Of a stretch of DNA of 64,000 nucleotides, positions 25,457-34,371 are shown one piece after another (position 1 is the stretch's first letter; every line of letters begins with the position of its first letter). Below the pieces are notes generated by a model, which was not told where the DNA came from, did no database searches, and saw only the letters and a program-made list of their open reading frames with translations. Made by a program: the position numbers and the translations under genes. Origin of the DNA: Synechococcus sp. MIT S9220 (GTDB lineage Bacteria > Cyanobacteriota > Cyanobacteriia > PCC-6307 > Cyanobiaceae); assembly GCF_014304815.1 (NCBI RefSeq), contig NZ_CP047958.1, positions 1,612,001-1,676,000 of the forward strand, written 5' to 3'.

Positions 25457-27270
25457 AGCTCGGCGAGTTCGGCATAGAGACCGCCCTGAGCGCGCAACTG
25501 CAGATGGGTTCCCTGCTCGATCAAACGGCCACGACGCAGAACGAGGATCCGATCGGCGGCCTCAACGGTGGCCAGACGGTGCGCAATCACCACGGCGGTT
25601 CGGCGTTCCAGCAAGCGGTCGAGATCTCTTTGCAAGGTGGCTTCCGTGGAAGGATCCATGAAGGCGGTGGCCTCATCCATCACAAGCACATTGGGATTGC
25701 GAATCGCCACCCGAGCCACAGCAAGCAGTTGACGTTCTCCAGAGCTGAGGTTGCCACCGCGCTCGCGCAGCTCCGTGTCCAGCCCTTGAGGAAGCCGGCC
25801 CAGCAGTGAGCTGAGGCCGAGATCTCTGCAAACCTCCTTGAGCTGCTTGTCATCGATCTCCCGGTCGAGTCGGAGGTTGTCACCGACGCTGCCACTGAAC
25901 AGAAAGGTGTCCTGGAGAACCACCCCCAGCTGGCGACGGAGATCCGCCAGAGAAAGGCTGCGGATGTCGCGTCCATCGAGAAGAATCCGGCCCTGCTGGG
26001 GCTCATAAAGCCTGCAGAGCAAGCGGATCACCGTGGTCTTTCCGGAACCGGTGGGGCCCACCAACGCCACATGCTCACCGGGCGCAAGCCTGAAGCTCAG
26101 ATCCTGAAGAATCGGCTCATCAGGTCGATAGGCGAAATGAACACCTTCAAACACGACTTCGCCGCGGGCTGACGGCATCACCTGCCGCGGAGCAGGCAAG
26201 GTTTCAATAGGCGATTCCTTGGTGTTGCCAGGGCCCGCAAGGGTGTGATCTCGAATTTCCAGTGGCTCCTCGAGCAGTTCTCCGATGCGCTCAACCGCGG
26301 TCAAGCCACCCTGAATCTGGGTAAAGCGCTCGGCCATCTGCCTCAGCGGATCAAACAGCCGCTGTGAATAGAGGATGAACGTTGTGAGGATGCCCAGCCC
26401 CATTGCCCCGGAGGTGACCATCCAGCCCCCCAGAGCCAGCACAATCGCCACCGCTCCGAGGGAAACCCACTCCAGGAATGCGGAGATGCTGCTGTCAAAC
26501 AAAATCGTTCCATTCACCGCCTCGCGATAGGCCAGGCCGGTGCGTTGGAAACGGTCACCGTTGAAGGCTTCACGGCGAAACATCTGAACCACGTCCAGAC
26601 CTTGCAGATTTTCCTGAAAATCTGCATTCAGCTGCGACAGCTCCTCACGCACCCGATAGTTGGCTTTGCGGTAGCGCCCCTGCAACCAGAGCACGACCAG
26701 GGTCACCGGAACCTGAGACACGAGCAAGAGCAGCCCGAGTCGCCATTCGATCAACAACATGGTCACCGCAATCACGGTGAGCGTGACCAGATCACCAAGA
26801 ACGCCAACAGCCCCGCTGCCAAACACCTCAGCCAGTGCATCAACATCACTGGTGAGGCGCGTGAGCAACTTGCCTACCGGCATGCGGTCATGGAACCGCA
26901 GGGAAAGATCCATCGCATGGGCGAACAGATCACGGCGAATTCTGGCTGTGAGTCGCTGCCCGACGGATTGGATGTTGTAGCTCTGCACCCCCTGTAGAGC
27001 CAGACGCACCAGCACAGAAATCAGCAGAGCACCAATGATCAGCCGCAGGGCCAGGGTGCTGTCGAGGGGCTGCAGGATCGGAGCGACCGCCTCGTTGGTG
27101 GCACCGGAGACGGTGCGCAGAATCGAGATGGCCTGACCGACAAGCAGCGGCTGAATCGCGCCGGCGAGCGCCACCGGAATCAGCAGAATCAGGGTGAGCA
27201 GCAGACGACGACGGTCGCGTCCGAGGTAGCGCCCCAGTCGACTGATGCGCTGAAGATCGGAACCGGCCAT
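25429..27270 (-). CDS. ABC exporter, fused permease and ATPase (MsbA/MDR-like)
   Basis: 613 residues. Residues 20-325 form a six-helix exporter membrane domain; residues 370-600 the ATPase with Walker A (GPTGSGKTTV), signature NLSSGERQLL, Walker B (NVLVMDEATA) and the His switch (VVIAHRLATV). It works as a homodimer or with a partner half-transporter to export lipids or other amphiphiles; the substrate cannot be told from sequence. Its ATG overlaps the hisG stop by one base (TGATG). Confidence 0.92.
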   Translation of the reverse strand: MAGSDLQRISRLGRYLGRDRRRLLLTLILLIPVALAGAIQPLLVGQAISILRTVSGATNEAVAPILQPLDSTLALRLIIGALLISVLVRLALQGVQSYNIQSVGQRLTARIRRDLFAHAMDLSLRFHDRMPVGKLLTRLTSDVDALAEVFGSGAVGVLGDLVTLTVIAVTMLLIEWRLGLLLLVSQVPVTLVVLWLQGRYRKANYRVREELSQLNADFQENLQGLDVVQMFRREAFNGDRFQRTGLAYREAVNGTILFDSSISAFLEWVSLGAVAIVLALGGWMVTSGAMGLGILTTFILYSQRLFDPLRQMAERFTQIQGGLTAVERIGELLEEPLEIRDHTLAGPGNTKESPIETLPAPRQVMPSARGEVVFEGVHFAYRPDEPILQDLSFRLAPGEHVALVGPTGSGKTTVIRLLCRLYEPQQGRILLDGRDIRSLSLADLRRQLGVVLQDTFLFSGSVGDNLRLDREIDDKQLKEVCRDLGLSSLLGRLPQGLDTELRERGGNLSSGERQLLAVARVAIRNPNVLVMDEATAFMDPSTEATLQRDLDRLLERRTAVVIAHRLATVEAADRILVLRRGRLIEQGTHLQLRAQGGLYAELAELQERGLARL

Positions 27271-27935
27271 CAGGTCGTGCTCACCATCTCTCTCTTGGGA
27301 GCATCCATCGCCTCAATCACCTGTTGCAGCTCTCCCTGATCCAAGCGCAGCGAAAGCGGATGGCCCACGAGTCGGGCTGTGGTGTGGAAGAGGTCTTCAA
27401 TCGCCACCAAACCGTTATCCCTGAGGGTTCGTCCTGTGGCGACCAGGTCGACAATTGCTTCGGCGATTCCTGTGATTGGACCAAGCTCCACGGATCCTGT
27501 GAGGTGCACCAGCTCAACCGGGAGATCGATGGAATCGAAATACTGCCTGGCACAACGGGTGAATTTGCTGGCCACACGGCAATGCGGCGGCAGGTCGGTG
27601 GGTCTCTGGTAACCACTGCTCGACTTGACGGCAACGGACATACGACAGCCGCCGAAGCCAAGATCGACGAGGTGCGCCACAGGCATCTGGTGCTCGCGCA
27701 GCACGTCGTAACCAACCACACCGAGCTGGGCTTGCCCATAAGCCACGTAAACCGGCACATCACCGTTCCGGACCAGCAGAGCTCTGGCCCGGCCACAGAC
27801 CGAAGGCACCATCAGCTGGCGGTTGTCGGGATCCAAGACCGCCGAAAAATCAAGACCGGCAAGCTTGAAACGTTCCACGGACTCCCGCAGCAGCGCGCCC
27901 TTGGCCAGTGCAACGGTGATCATGGAAGCTTGCAT
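27270..27935 (-). CDS. hisG: ATP phosphoribosyltransferase, short form
   Basis: 221 residues, the short HisG that needs the HisZ regulatory subunit for activity. It couples ATP and PRPP in the first step of histidine synthesis. [15 protein letters not shown], the [20 protein letters not shown] segment and the PRPP loop ([18 protein letters not shown]) are present. It is followed without gap by the ABC exporter. Only 17 bases separate its start from the divergent gloB. Confidence 0.95.
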   Translation of the reverse strand: MQASMITVALAKGALLRESVERFKLAGLDFSAVLDPDNRQLMVPSVCGRARALLVRNGDVPVYVAYGQAQLGVVGYDVLREHQMPVAHLVDLGFGGCRMSVAVKSSSGYQRPTDLPPHCRVASKFTRCARQYFDSIDLPVELVHLTGSVELGPITGIAEAIVDLVATGRTLRDNGLVAIEDLFHTTARLVGHPLSLRLDQGELQQVIEAMDAPKREMVSTT

Positions 27936-27952
27936 CGCCCAAAACTTTAACG

Positions 27953-28717
27953 ATGGGCCACCCCTGTCAGAGCGACGGAATCAAGCCACTGCCAGTCCTG
28001 CAGGACAACGTCGTCTGGATCTGGGCAAGGGGACGCGAGGCGGTCGTCGTCGATCCCGCTGTCGCCGAACCAGTGAGGCAATGGCTGGTGGATCGAAAGC
28101 TAGAGCTCGCCGCCGTCCTGCAGACCCATCACCATGCAGACCACATCGGCGGCACACCCGATCTGTTGCGGCAATGGCCTTCAGCTGCGGTGATCGCAGC
28201 AGCAGCCGATCAGGAGCGGATTCCTTTCCAGACGGTGTCGGTCGAGCCGGGCATGCAGCTCGAGCTGCTCGGACAGCCCATTTCAGTGATCGACGTGCGA
28301 GCCCATACCCGGGCGCATCTGGCTTATGTCCTACCCCAGGGGTGCTCACCGGAGCTTCCGACGCCAGTGCTGTTCTGTGGCGACACCCTGTTCGGGGCAG
28401 GCTGCGGACGCCTATTCGAAGGATCAGCCGAAGACATGCATCTGGCCCTCAAACGCCTGCAAGATCTCCCGGACGACACCATCGTTCATTGCGCTCACGA
28501 GTACACCGAAGGCAACCTGCGCTGGGCCCATGCCCTCAGACCAGATGATCAGGCCATCGCCGCACGCCTGAGCACAGTCCAAGACCTGCGCAGCCGTGGA
28601 AGTCTGTCCCTGCCCAGCACCATGGGTGAGGAGCGGCGCACCAACCTGTTTTTGCGAGCATGTTCAGTGCAAGAGCTGCGTGAACTCAGGCTTCACAAGG
28701 ACAGCTGGAGCGGCTGA
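27953..28717 (+). CDS. gloB: Hydroxyacylglutathione hydrolase (glyoxalase II)
   Basis: 254 residues of the metallo-beta-lactamase fold with the binuclear metal motif [10 protein letters not shown], a downstream [18 protein letters not shown] and [15 protein letters not shown], the last being typical of glyoxalase II. It hydrolyses S-lactoylglutathione to D-lactate and glutathione in methylglyoxal detoxification, fitting the glutathione reductase gene in the same region. Confidence 0.93.
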   Translation: MGHPCQSDGIKPLPVLQDNVVWIWARGREAVVVDPAVAEPVRQWLVDRKLELAAVLQTHHHADHIGGTPDLLRQWPSAAVIAAAADQERIPFQTVSVEPGMQLELLGQPISVIDVRAHTRAHLAYVLPQGCSPELPTPVLFCGDTLFGAGCGRLFEGSAEDMHLALKRLQDLPDDTIVHCAHEYTEGNLRWAHALRPDDQAIAARLSTVQDLRSRGSLSLPSTMGEERRTNLFLRACSVQELRELRLHKDSWSG

Positions 28718-28724
28718 ACAGAGA

Positions 28725-29804
28725 TCAACTGGCTCGGGTCAGCAGGGCGCGTCGCTGAGGGTGCAGCAAAACCGATGAACCGGGCTGAAGACGCAGACGA
28801 CAGGTCTGGCCGCGTACATAGTCCTCGGAAAGCGGTCTCAGCAGCCGCAGCTGCCGGTCACCGCTCTTCACCCTGTACATCCAGCTGTGGCCAAGGAACT
28901 CGCGCCCCACAACCTGATCCTCACCGTTGGCATCCTCCAGCAGCGCGATGGCTTCGGGAGCGACCAAAACAGTTGCCTCCTCTGGCAGGGCATCGGCCTG
29001 AAGGTCGCCAGGTCTCTCCAGATCACCCAGAGGGCAGCGCAGACAACCGCCGGCAGCATCGTTCCAAACCGGCAGAACATTGCGCTGAAGCACAAAGCTG
29101 CCGACGAAAGGAGTTGCCGGTGATTCCACCAGCTCCTTCGGGCTGGCGCACTGATGCAGCCGTCCGTCGCGCAGCACAGCCACCCGACTGCAAATGGCCA
29201 GGGCTTCCTCCGGGTCATGGGTGACCAACACACCGCTGGCGTTGCAGGCACTGAGAACAGATGGCAGTTCACTGCGCAGGCGCAGCCGAACCTCCACGTC
29301 CAGGTTGGAGAAGGGTTCATCAAGCAGCACCACCGATGGCGCCGGTGCCAGAGCTCTCGCTAACGCCAGGCGTTGACGCTGACCGCCGGAAAGCTCATGG
29401 GGATATCGCTCTTTCAACCGTTCCAGGCCCAGCAGCTCCAGCAGCCAGGTCGCCCGCCCTGTGTCCTGCCCGCCGCGAAGACCAAAACAGGTGTTGGCCC
29501 AGGCATTCAGGTGAGGGAACAGGGCATAGTCCTGAAACACCATGCCCACTCCACGGCGTTCGGCGGCCAGCGAGCGCTGAGGGCTGGCCACCTCGCGGCC
29601 ATGAAGGCGAATGCTGCCGCGGATTGGTCTTTCAAAACCGGCGATCAATCTCAGAAGGGTGGTCTTGCCGCAGCCGGAGGGGCCCAGCAACCCCACGAGT
29701 TCACCGCCCTGCAGGCTGAGATTGATGTCCTGAAGAGTCCACTCCGCTCCAGAAGCGTCATAGCTGTGCCAGAGACCGTCGATCTCCACCGGAGGGGACT
29801 CCAT
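28725..29804 (-). CDS. ABC transporter ATPase, iron(III)-type (FutC/FbpC-like)
   Basis: 359 residues from the ATG at 29804; a longer frame opens at 29861 but would overlap the divergent ridA. Walker A (GPSGCGKTTLLRLIAG), signature (LSGGQRQRLALARAL), Walker B (SVVLLDEPFSNLD) and His switch (VLVTHDPEEAL) are complete. The C-terminal 120 residues form a TOBE-type regulatory domain. The spacing and GVGMVFQDYALFPHLNAW resemble ferric-iron (Fut/Fbp) and other MOI-type importers. No permease or binding protein lies beside it. Confidence 0.85.
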   Translation of the reverse strand: MESPPVEIDGLWHSYDASGAEWTLQDINLSLQGGELVGLLGPSGCGKTTLLRLIAGFERPIRGSIRLHGREVASPQRSLAAERRGVGMVFQDYALFPHLNAWANTCFGLRGGQDTGRATWLLELLGLERLKERYPHELSGGQRQRLALARALAPAPSVVLLDEPFSNLDVEVRLRLRSELPSVLSACNASGVLVTHDPEEALAICSRVAVLRDGRLHQCASPKELVESPATPFVGSFVLQRNVLPVWNDAAGGCLRCPLGDLERPGDLQADALPEEATVLVAPEAIALLEDANGEDQVVGREFLGHSWMYRVKSGDRQLRLLRPLSEDYVRGQTCRLRLQPGSSVLLHPQRRALLTRAS

Positions 29805-29847
29805 CGACACGAAGCGCGAAAATGCAGCCCCATTGTGATCCCTCTTG

Positions 29848-30246
29848 ATGTCAACCACCACCCATCAAGCCGTCACCACACCTGACGCACCTGCTCCGGT
29901 CGGGCCATACAACCAGGCCGTGCAGGCTGGCGGATGGCTCTATTGCTCTGGCCAGATCCCTCTTGACCCAGCCACCGGAGCAATGGTGGGTGGCGGCGAT
30001 GTGGAAGCTGAAACAAGGCAAGTGCTGCGCAATCTGAAGGCCGTTCTGAGCGCTGCAGGAACTGAGGCCGCCAAGGTCGTGCGGACCACGGTGTATCTGG
30101 TCGATCTCGCCGATTTTCAGGCGGTTAATGCGATCTATGCCGAAATGTTCGGAAGCGGTGTGAGCCCTGCCAGGGCCTGCGTTCAGGTCGCAGCACTGCC
30201 CAAGGGCTCCAAGGTGGAGATCGACTGCATCGCCTGGCTTGGATGA
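29848..30246 (+). CDS. RidA family deaminase
   Basis: 132 residues. It has the RidA/YjgF trademarks: DAPAPVGPYNQAVQAGGWLY, CSGQIPLDPATG, the RTTVYLVDLADFQAVNAIYA helix-strand and the active-site Arg/Cys region PARACVQVAALPKGSKVEID. It removes reactive enamines and imines made by PLP enzymes. The frame opens TTG-ATG and the ATG was chosen. Confidence 0.93.
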   Translation: MSTTTHQAVTTPDAPAPVGPYNQAVQAGGWLYCSGQIPLDPATGAMVGGGDVEAETRQVLRNLKAVLSAAGTEAAKVVRTTVYLVDLADFQAVNAIYAEMFGSGVSPARACVQVAALPKGSKVEIDCIAWLG

Positions 30247-30293
30247 AGCGATCCCGCGGTTTCATAAGTTAAGAGATGCACCGAGCGACCTTC

Positions 30294-30521
30294 ATGGCCC
30301 AGGCCAAGCTGACCATCGGCGAACTGGAAGCGGGCTATCCCCTGTACTGCAAGGCGTTAAGACGGCTGCTCAAGGAAGGTCGAGAAGTCAAGGACATCGA
30401 AAAAACCGTGTGCTGGGGCCATCTGGAGACGCTGAACCGCTGCCTTCCAGGGCGTTACAAGGCACCCTCCTACCTGATGGCATTGATCAAGAGAGATCTT
30501 GAGCAGCCCACTCCGAGGTGA
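30294..30521 (+). CDS. DUF3136 family small protein
   Basis: 75 residues from the ATG at 30294 (MAQAKLTIGELEAGYP). It matches the cyanobacterial DUF3136 family, with TVCWGHLETLNRCLPGRYKA and SYLMALIKRDLE. Function unknown. It ends seven bases from the convergent cbbX stop codon, with no terminator between. Confidence 0.75.
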   Translation: MAQAKLTIGELEAGYPLYCKALRRLLKEGREVKDIEKTVCWGHLETLNRCLPGRYKAPSYLMALIKRDLEQPTPR

Positions 30522-30528
30522 GCAGTGC

Positions 30529-31446
30529 TCAGACGGCTCCGTCGGTCAGTGGCTTGGAAGGATCGGCTCCCTCCACTTCCCCCTGGAACACACGACTGGC
30601 AAACACATCCTCAGCTTCGATCGTGATCAAGGCTTCACGACTGAGAGGTTGACCGCGGCGAGAGAACAAGCGGTTGGCATGCCGCAGTCGCAGACGATCG
30701 AGGGCATTGCGGATTGAACGTGCATTAGCGAAGAACGGCAATTGACGCCGCCTGCTGATGTAGCTCTCAAAAGCTTCAACGGCTGCTTCGCTGAATTGAT
30801 ACTGCTGTTGTTCCAGCAACAGTTGAGCAATCGCCATCAATTCACACTGGCTGTAATCAGGGAAGTCGATGTGGTGAGCAACCCTTGAGGAAAGTCCTGG
30901 ATTGGATTGATAAAACGCTGTCATCCGATCTTTGTAACCGGCAAAGATCACCACAAGATCATTGCGCTGACTCTCCATCTCCTGCAGAAGAATCTCAATC
31001 GCTTCAGCTCCATAATCTCTCTCATTTCCCGGTTTGTAGAGGTAGTAAGCCTCGTCAATGAACAGGACGCCTCCCTGGGCGCGTTTGATCATCTCTTTGG
31101 TTTTCGGGGCCGTGTGCCCCACATATTGACCAACAAGGTCATCTCTGGTGACGGTGATCACATGGCCTTTGCGCAGGTAGCCGAGGCGATGAAGAATCTG
31201 CGACATCTTCTGCGCAACAGTTGTTTTTCCGGTTCCTGGTTGACCGGTGAACGACATGTGCAGGCTGGGCGCTTTGCTGAGCAGATCCAGGGACTGACGA
31301 GCCTGGTCCACCAACAGCAAAGCGGCGATCTCACGGATTCTGGTTTTGACCGGCAGCAGACCGATCAGCTCGGTGTCTAAGTGCTCGAGGACCTCTCCGA
31401 CTCCCGAAGCAATAAAACTGGCCTCAAGATCAATCGATGAGTCCAT
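30529..31446 (-). CDS. cbbX: CbbX, AAA+ Rubisco activase
   Basis: 305 residues from the ATG at 31446; an in-frame ATG at 31506 would lie inside acRAF. Walker A ([20 protein letters not shown]), pore-loop region ([18 protein letters not shown]), Walker B ([15 protein letters not shown]) and the arginine-finger area ([18 protein letters not shown]) are present. CbbX hexamers pull inhibitory sugar phosphates from Rubisco using ATP; it was first defined for red-type form IC enzymes, and alpha-cyanobacteria carry a homologue with their form IA Rubisco. It is the last of the 13 genes read from csoS1 and overlaps acRAF by 17 bases. Confidence 0.9.
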   Translation of the reverse strand: MDSSIDLEASFIASGVGEVLEHLDTELIGLLPVKTRIREIAALLLVDQARQSLDLLSKAPSLHMSFTGQPGTGKTTVAQKMSQILHRLGYLRKGHVITVTRDDLVGQYVGHTAPKTKEMIKRAQGGVLFIDEAYYLYKPGNERDYGAEAIEILLQEMESQRNDLVVIFAGYKDRMTAFYQSNPGLSSRVAHHIDFPDYSQCELMAIAQLLLEQQQYQFSEAAVEAFESYISRRRQLPFFANARSIRNALDRLRLRHANRLFSRRGQPLSREALITIEAEDVFASRVFQGEVEGADPSKPLTDGAV

Positions 31447-31681
31447 CAATCGCCGCGGCGAAGGCGTGATCTGAATCGCTAAGGCTCGCATCCTCCGCGT
31501 CCTCATCAGGGCGCAAAGTGATGTTCACATAGGTTTTCCCAAAGCTGATGTCGGGATAACGCTTGCTCAGTTCACTGAATTCACCGAGCCGATCAAGAAA
31601 ATCACGGGTTGAGCTATAGCTCTCGAACTCGAATCGCTTCTCCAGACAGACCGGTCGCTTGCGTTCGTTCCAAGCTGCCAT
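31430..31681 (-). CDS. Pterin-dehydratase-like Rubisco assembly factor (acRAF)
   Basis: 83 residues from the ATG at 31681; the longer frame to 31969 is an antisense artefact inside chpX. It has the pterin-4a-carbinolamine dehydratase-like fold pattern ([37 protein letters not shown]) but lacks the usual His-His catalytic pair of true dehydratases, as expected for acRAF. acRAF helps assemble form IA Rubisco in alpha-carboxysome organisms. Its place between chpX and cbbX fits. Confidence 0.85.
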   Translation of the reverse strand: MAAWNERKRPVCLEKRFEFESYSSTRDFLDRLGEFSELSKRYPDISFGKTYVNITLRPDEDAEDASLSDSDHAFAAAIDGLID

Positions 31682-31707
31682 CAACAACCTCGAGGCTTCT
31701 CCGAAAC

Positions 31708-32847
31708 CTAAAGGAGAGCCACCCGCTGGCAGCCCATCAGGCGTTCTGACCAAGCAGACGCATAGGCATGGTTGGCTGCCTGCTGCTCCGGATCCTGGGT
31801 ATCGAGAGGATTGGGCATCGTGCCGGCGATCGCTGCGTTGGTGACACAGAACATCGACTTCTGGAAGCTGATGCAGATCTGAACATGGGCATCCGCCTGG
31901 GCACGACCGTGATGGTCGTACCAGCGGCTGAGCTCCTCGGGAAGGTTCCGGTACATATCCGACATGCACAGGCTGGGAGGAATTCCAGCTCCCATACTCG
32001 GCAAAGGATCGGCGTAAAGAGCTCCGTATTTGAACAGGCTCTGGTCGGCCGCGATCTGGCGAGCCTGAGCGTTGTACGACACCGTTCCCAGAAATGGCAT
32101 CCCTCGAAAGAACACCGCCTCCACATAGGGAACTGCAACATCCACTAGGAAGGTGAGACCAGCTTCTGGGGGGAGAATCCAGACGGACTCTCCGCCCACC
32201 ATGACCTCGTAGGTGATGGGATTACCTGCGGCCGTCACCAGACCATCACGGATGTGGTGAACCACATCCAGCACACAGGCCACTTCCCCGATGCGATAGC
32301 GGCGTGCCAGATCGATGAAGATGTCACTCATCACCCGCCAGAACAGGCCGAGCGCATAGATCGTCGTCATTGACCGGATCGCCTCCGGCGCGAATCCCGG
32401 ATAGAGGGTGTTCACCAAACGCAGAAGCGGATCCCGCTTGGAGCGCAGGGCAATCACGCGGCGGCATACATCCTGGAAGGGCTCTGAATCGAAATAGGCA
32501 TCCATCCCACCGGTGCCATGCCAGAACATCGCCTTCTGGCAGTACTCGGCATATTCGAAATTGATGCGGTCGCCCATCAGGTGCTCCCAGAGGCGCTTGG
32601 CAGTCAACCCTTCGTGAAAGAAGCGGAACACCGGGAACGGGTTGAGAAGCTGGGTCTTACCCTGATGAACCAGGTTGCAGCTGTAGGCATCCAGCACGAG
32701 GCCATAGCTCTCCAGCACGTTGACCACCTGCAGCAGATGATCAGGGGTGTCAGCAAGAAGCGGTGTATCCGAGAGCAGGCGCCTGATCAGTTCCTCCTGA
32801 TCGGGGAGCGTGGGTTCAGTGGCTTGAGGTCGGGCAGTGGTGGTCAT
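31708..32847 (-). CDS. chpX: CO2 hydration protein ChpX (NDH-1 CO2 uptake)
   Basis: 379 residues, soluble, of the Chp/Cup family (TIGR01964). Recognisable parts are LVLDAYSCNLVHQGKTQLLN, FPVFRFFHEGLTAKRLWEHL, GDRINFEYAEYCQKAMFWHG and DVVHHIRDGLV. Chp proteins attach to special NDH-1 complexes and convert CO2 to bicarbonate using electron-transport energy. Beside ndhF4 and ndhD4 this should be the constitutive, low-affinity ChpX (CupB) version. It overlaps the ndhD4 stop by four bases. Confidence 0.93.
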   Translation of the reverse strand: MTTTARPQATEPTLPDQEELIRRLLSDTPLLADTPDHLLQVVNVLESYGLVLDAYSCNLVHQGKTQLLNPFPVFRFFHEGLTAKRLWEHLMGDRINFEYAEYCQKAMFWHGTGGMDAYFDSEPFQDVCRRVIALRSKRDPLLRLVNTLYPGFAPEAIRSMTTIYALGLFWRVMSDIFIDLARRYRIGEVACVLDVVHHIRDGLVTAAGNPITYEVMVGGESVWILPPEAGLTFLVDVAVPYVEAVFFRGMPFLGTVSYNAQARQIAADQSLFKYGALYADPLPSMGAGIPPSLCMSDMYRNLPEELSRWYDHHGRAQADAHVQICISFQKSMFCVTNAAIAGTMPNPLDTQDPEQQAANHAYASAWSERLMGCQRVALL

Positions 32848-34364
32848 GAGAGCCCTCCAGGCTGGACCAGTGTGGCGAGTTCACTGAGCTGGGCGGTGGC
32901 TGGCTGGCTCAGGCCCACGAGCAGATTGGGAACGACACCAAGCAGAAGGATCAGCAAAGACATCGAAAGAGCAGGAATCTGCTGAGCGAAAGGAACCTGA
33001 TTGAGAATCTTTGGATTCTGATTGGCGCCGGGAGCCACCGCAAGACGACCGAAGAAGGCACGGTTCACCAGCAGCAAGAAGTACACAGCTGTGAGACCTG
33101 AACCGACCATGGACAGAAGGGTGGCCACAGGGAACATTTCGAAACTGCCCTTGAACACCAGGAACTCGGAAATGAAGCCGGCCATGCCGGGGATGCCTGC
33201 ACTGGCCATGACACCGATGATCATCAGAGTGCCAGTGAGTGGCAGACCACGCTGAGGATTCAGCAGCCCCCTCAGCACATTCAGATCACGGGTGCCGGTG
33301 CGTTCATAAACGACACCCACCGCAAGGAAGAGAACCGCTGAGATCAAACCGTGACTGACCATCTGAAACAGAGCACCAATCAGCGCGAGGGGGGTGGCCG
33401 CAGCGGCGGCGAGCAACACATAGCCCATATGGCCCACGGAGCTGTAGGCCACCATCCGCTTCATATCGGTCTGGGCAATGGCTGCCAGCGATCCATACAG
33501 CACTGAAACGGCAGCCCAGCCAGCCAGCCATGGAGCGGCCACGGACCAGGCCTCCGGGAAAAGGCCGAGGCAGAAACGCAGAAGGCCATAGGTGCCCAGC
33601 TTGAGCAAGACCCCGGCCAGCAGTACTGAAACTGGCGTGGACGCCTCGGTGTGCGCATCTGGAAGCCAGGTGTGGAAAGGGAAAAGGGGAATCTTGATCC
33701 CGAAGCCGATCAGCAGACAGGTCATCAGGACCAGCTGGCTGGTCAATCCCATCTGAGTCGTGAGGATCGGGCGAATTCCGAAATCAACGCTTCCCGTGAC
33801 TAAGGCGATCCCCAGGAAGGCCGCCAGAATCAGCACGCCGGACACGGCGGTGACAATCAAGAACTTGGTGGAGGCATAGGCCCTGTTGGCGCCACCCCAG
33901 ATGGCGATGAGCAGCCAGAGAGGAATCAGTTCCAGTTCATAGAACAGGAAGAAGAGCAGAAGGTTCTGAGCAAGAAAGGCTCCATTCACAGCTCCACTGA
34001 TCACCAGCAGAAGGGCGAAATACACGCGGGGGCGATTCTCAACTGAGCGCGAGGCAGCTGCTGCCACGAGGCAGAGCACCCCATTCATCAGCACCAGCGG
34101 GAGCGACAGACCATCAACTCCGAGGCTGAATTCCAGGCCCATCTGCGGAAGCCAGGGAAGAATCTCCATCAGCTGCTGGCCGGGCTCGACAGCCGAAAAG
34201 GGGATCAGCAGACCAAAACTGAGCAGGCACTGGACCGCGAGGGTGACCAGGGTGAAGGTCCGACTGCGACCGACACTCTCAGAATTATCGGAACTGTCTG
34301 CATCCGGCAGAACACAGATCAACAATGCGCCCAGGAAGGGGATCAGAAGAAGAATCGTCAGCAT
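32844..34364 (-). CDS. ndhD4: NADH dehydrogenase subunit 4 paralogue (NdhD4)
   Basis: 506 residues with about 14 membrane helices of the proton-pumping Mrp-antiporter type. Key residues are in LFYELELIPLWLLIAIWGG (Glu), GFGIKIPLFPFHTWLPDAHT, SVLLAGVLLKLGTYGL (Lys) and VSHGLISAVLFLAVGVVYER. Its partner genes chpX and ndhF4 assign it to the CO2-uptake complex NDH-1(4) rather than the respiratory NDH-1. It is eight bases downstream of ndhF4. Confidence 0.93.
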   Translation of the reverse strand: MLTILLLIPFLGALLICVLPDADSSDNSESVGRSRTFTLVTLAVQCLLSFGLLIPFSAVEPGQQLMEILPWLPQMGLEFSLGVDGLSLPLVLMNGVLCLVAAAASRSVENRPRVYFALLLVISGAVNGAFLAQNLLLFFLFYELELIPLWLLIAIWGGANRAYASTKFLIVTAVSGVLILAAFLGIALVTGSVDFGIRPILTTQMGLTSQLVLMTCLLIGFGIKIPLFPFHTWLPDAHTEASTPVSVLLAGVLLKLGTYGLLRFCLGLFPEAWSVAAPWLAGWAAVSVLYGSLAAIAQTDMKRMVAYSSVGHMGYVLLAAAAATPLALIGALFQMVSHGLISAVLFLAVGVVYERTGTRDLNVLRGLLNPQRGLPLTGTLMIIGVMASAGIPGMAGFISEFLVFKGSFEMFPVATLLSMVGSGLTAVYFLLLVNRAFFGRLAVAPGANQNPKILNQVPFAQQIPALSMSLLILLLGVVPNLLVGLSQPATAQLSELATLVQPGGLS

Positions 34365-34371
34365 GATGACC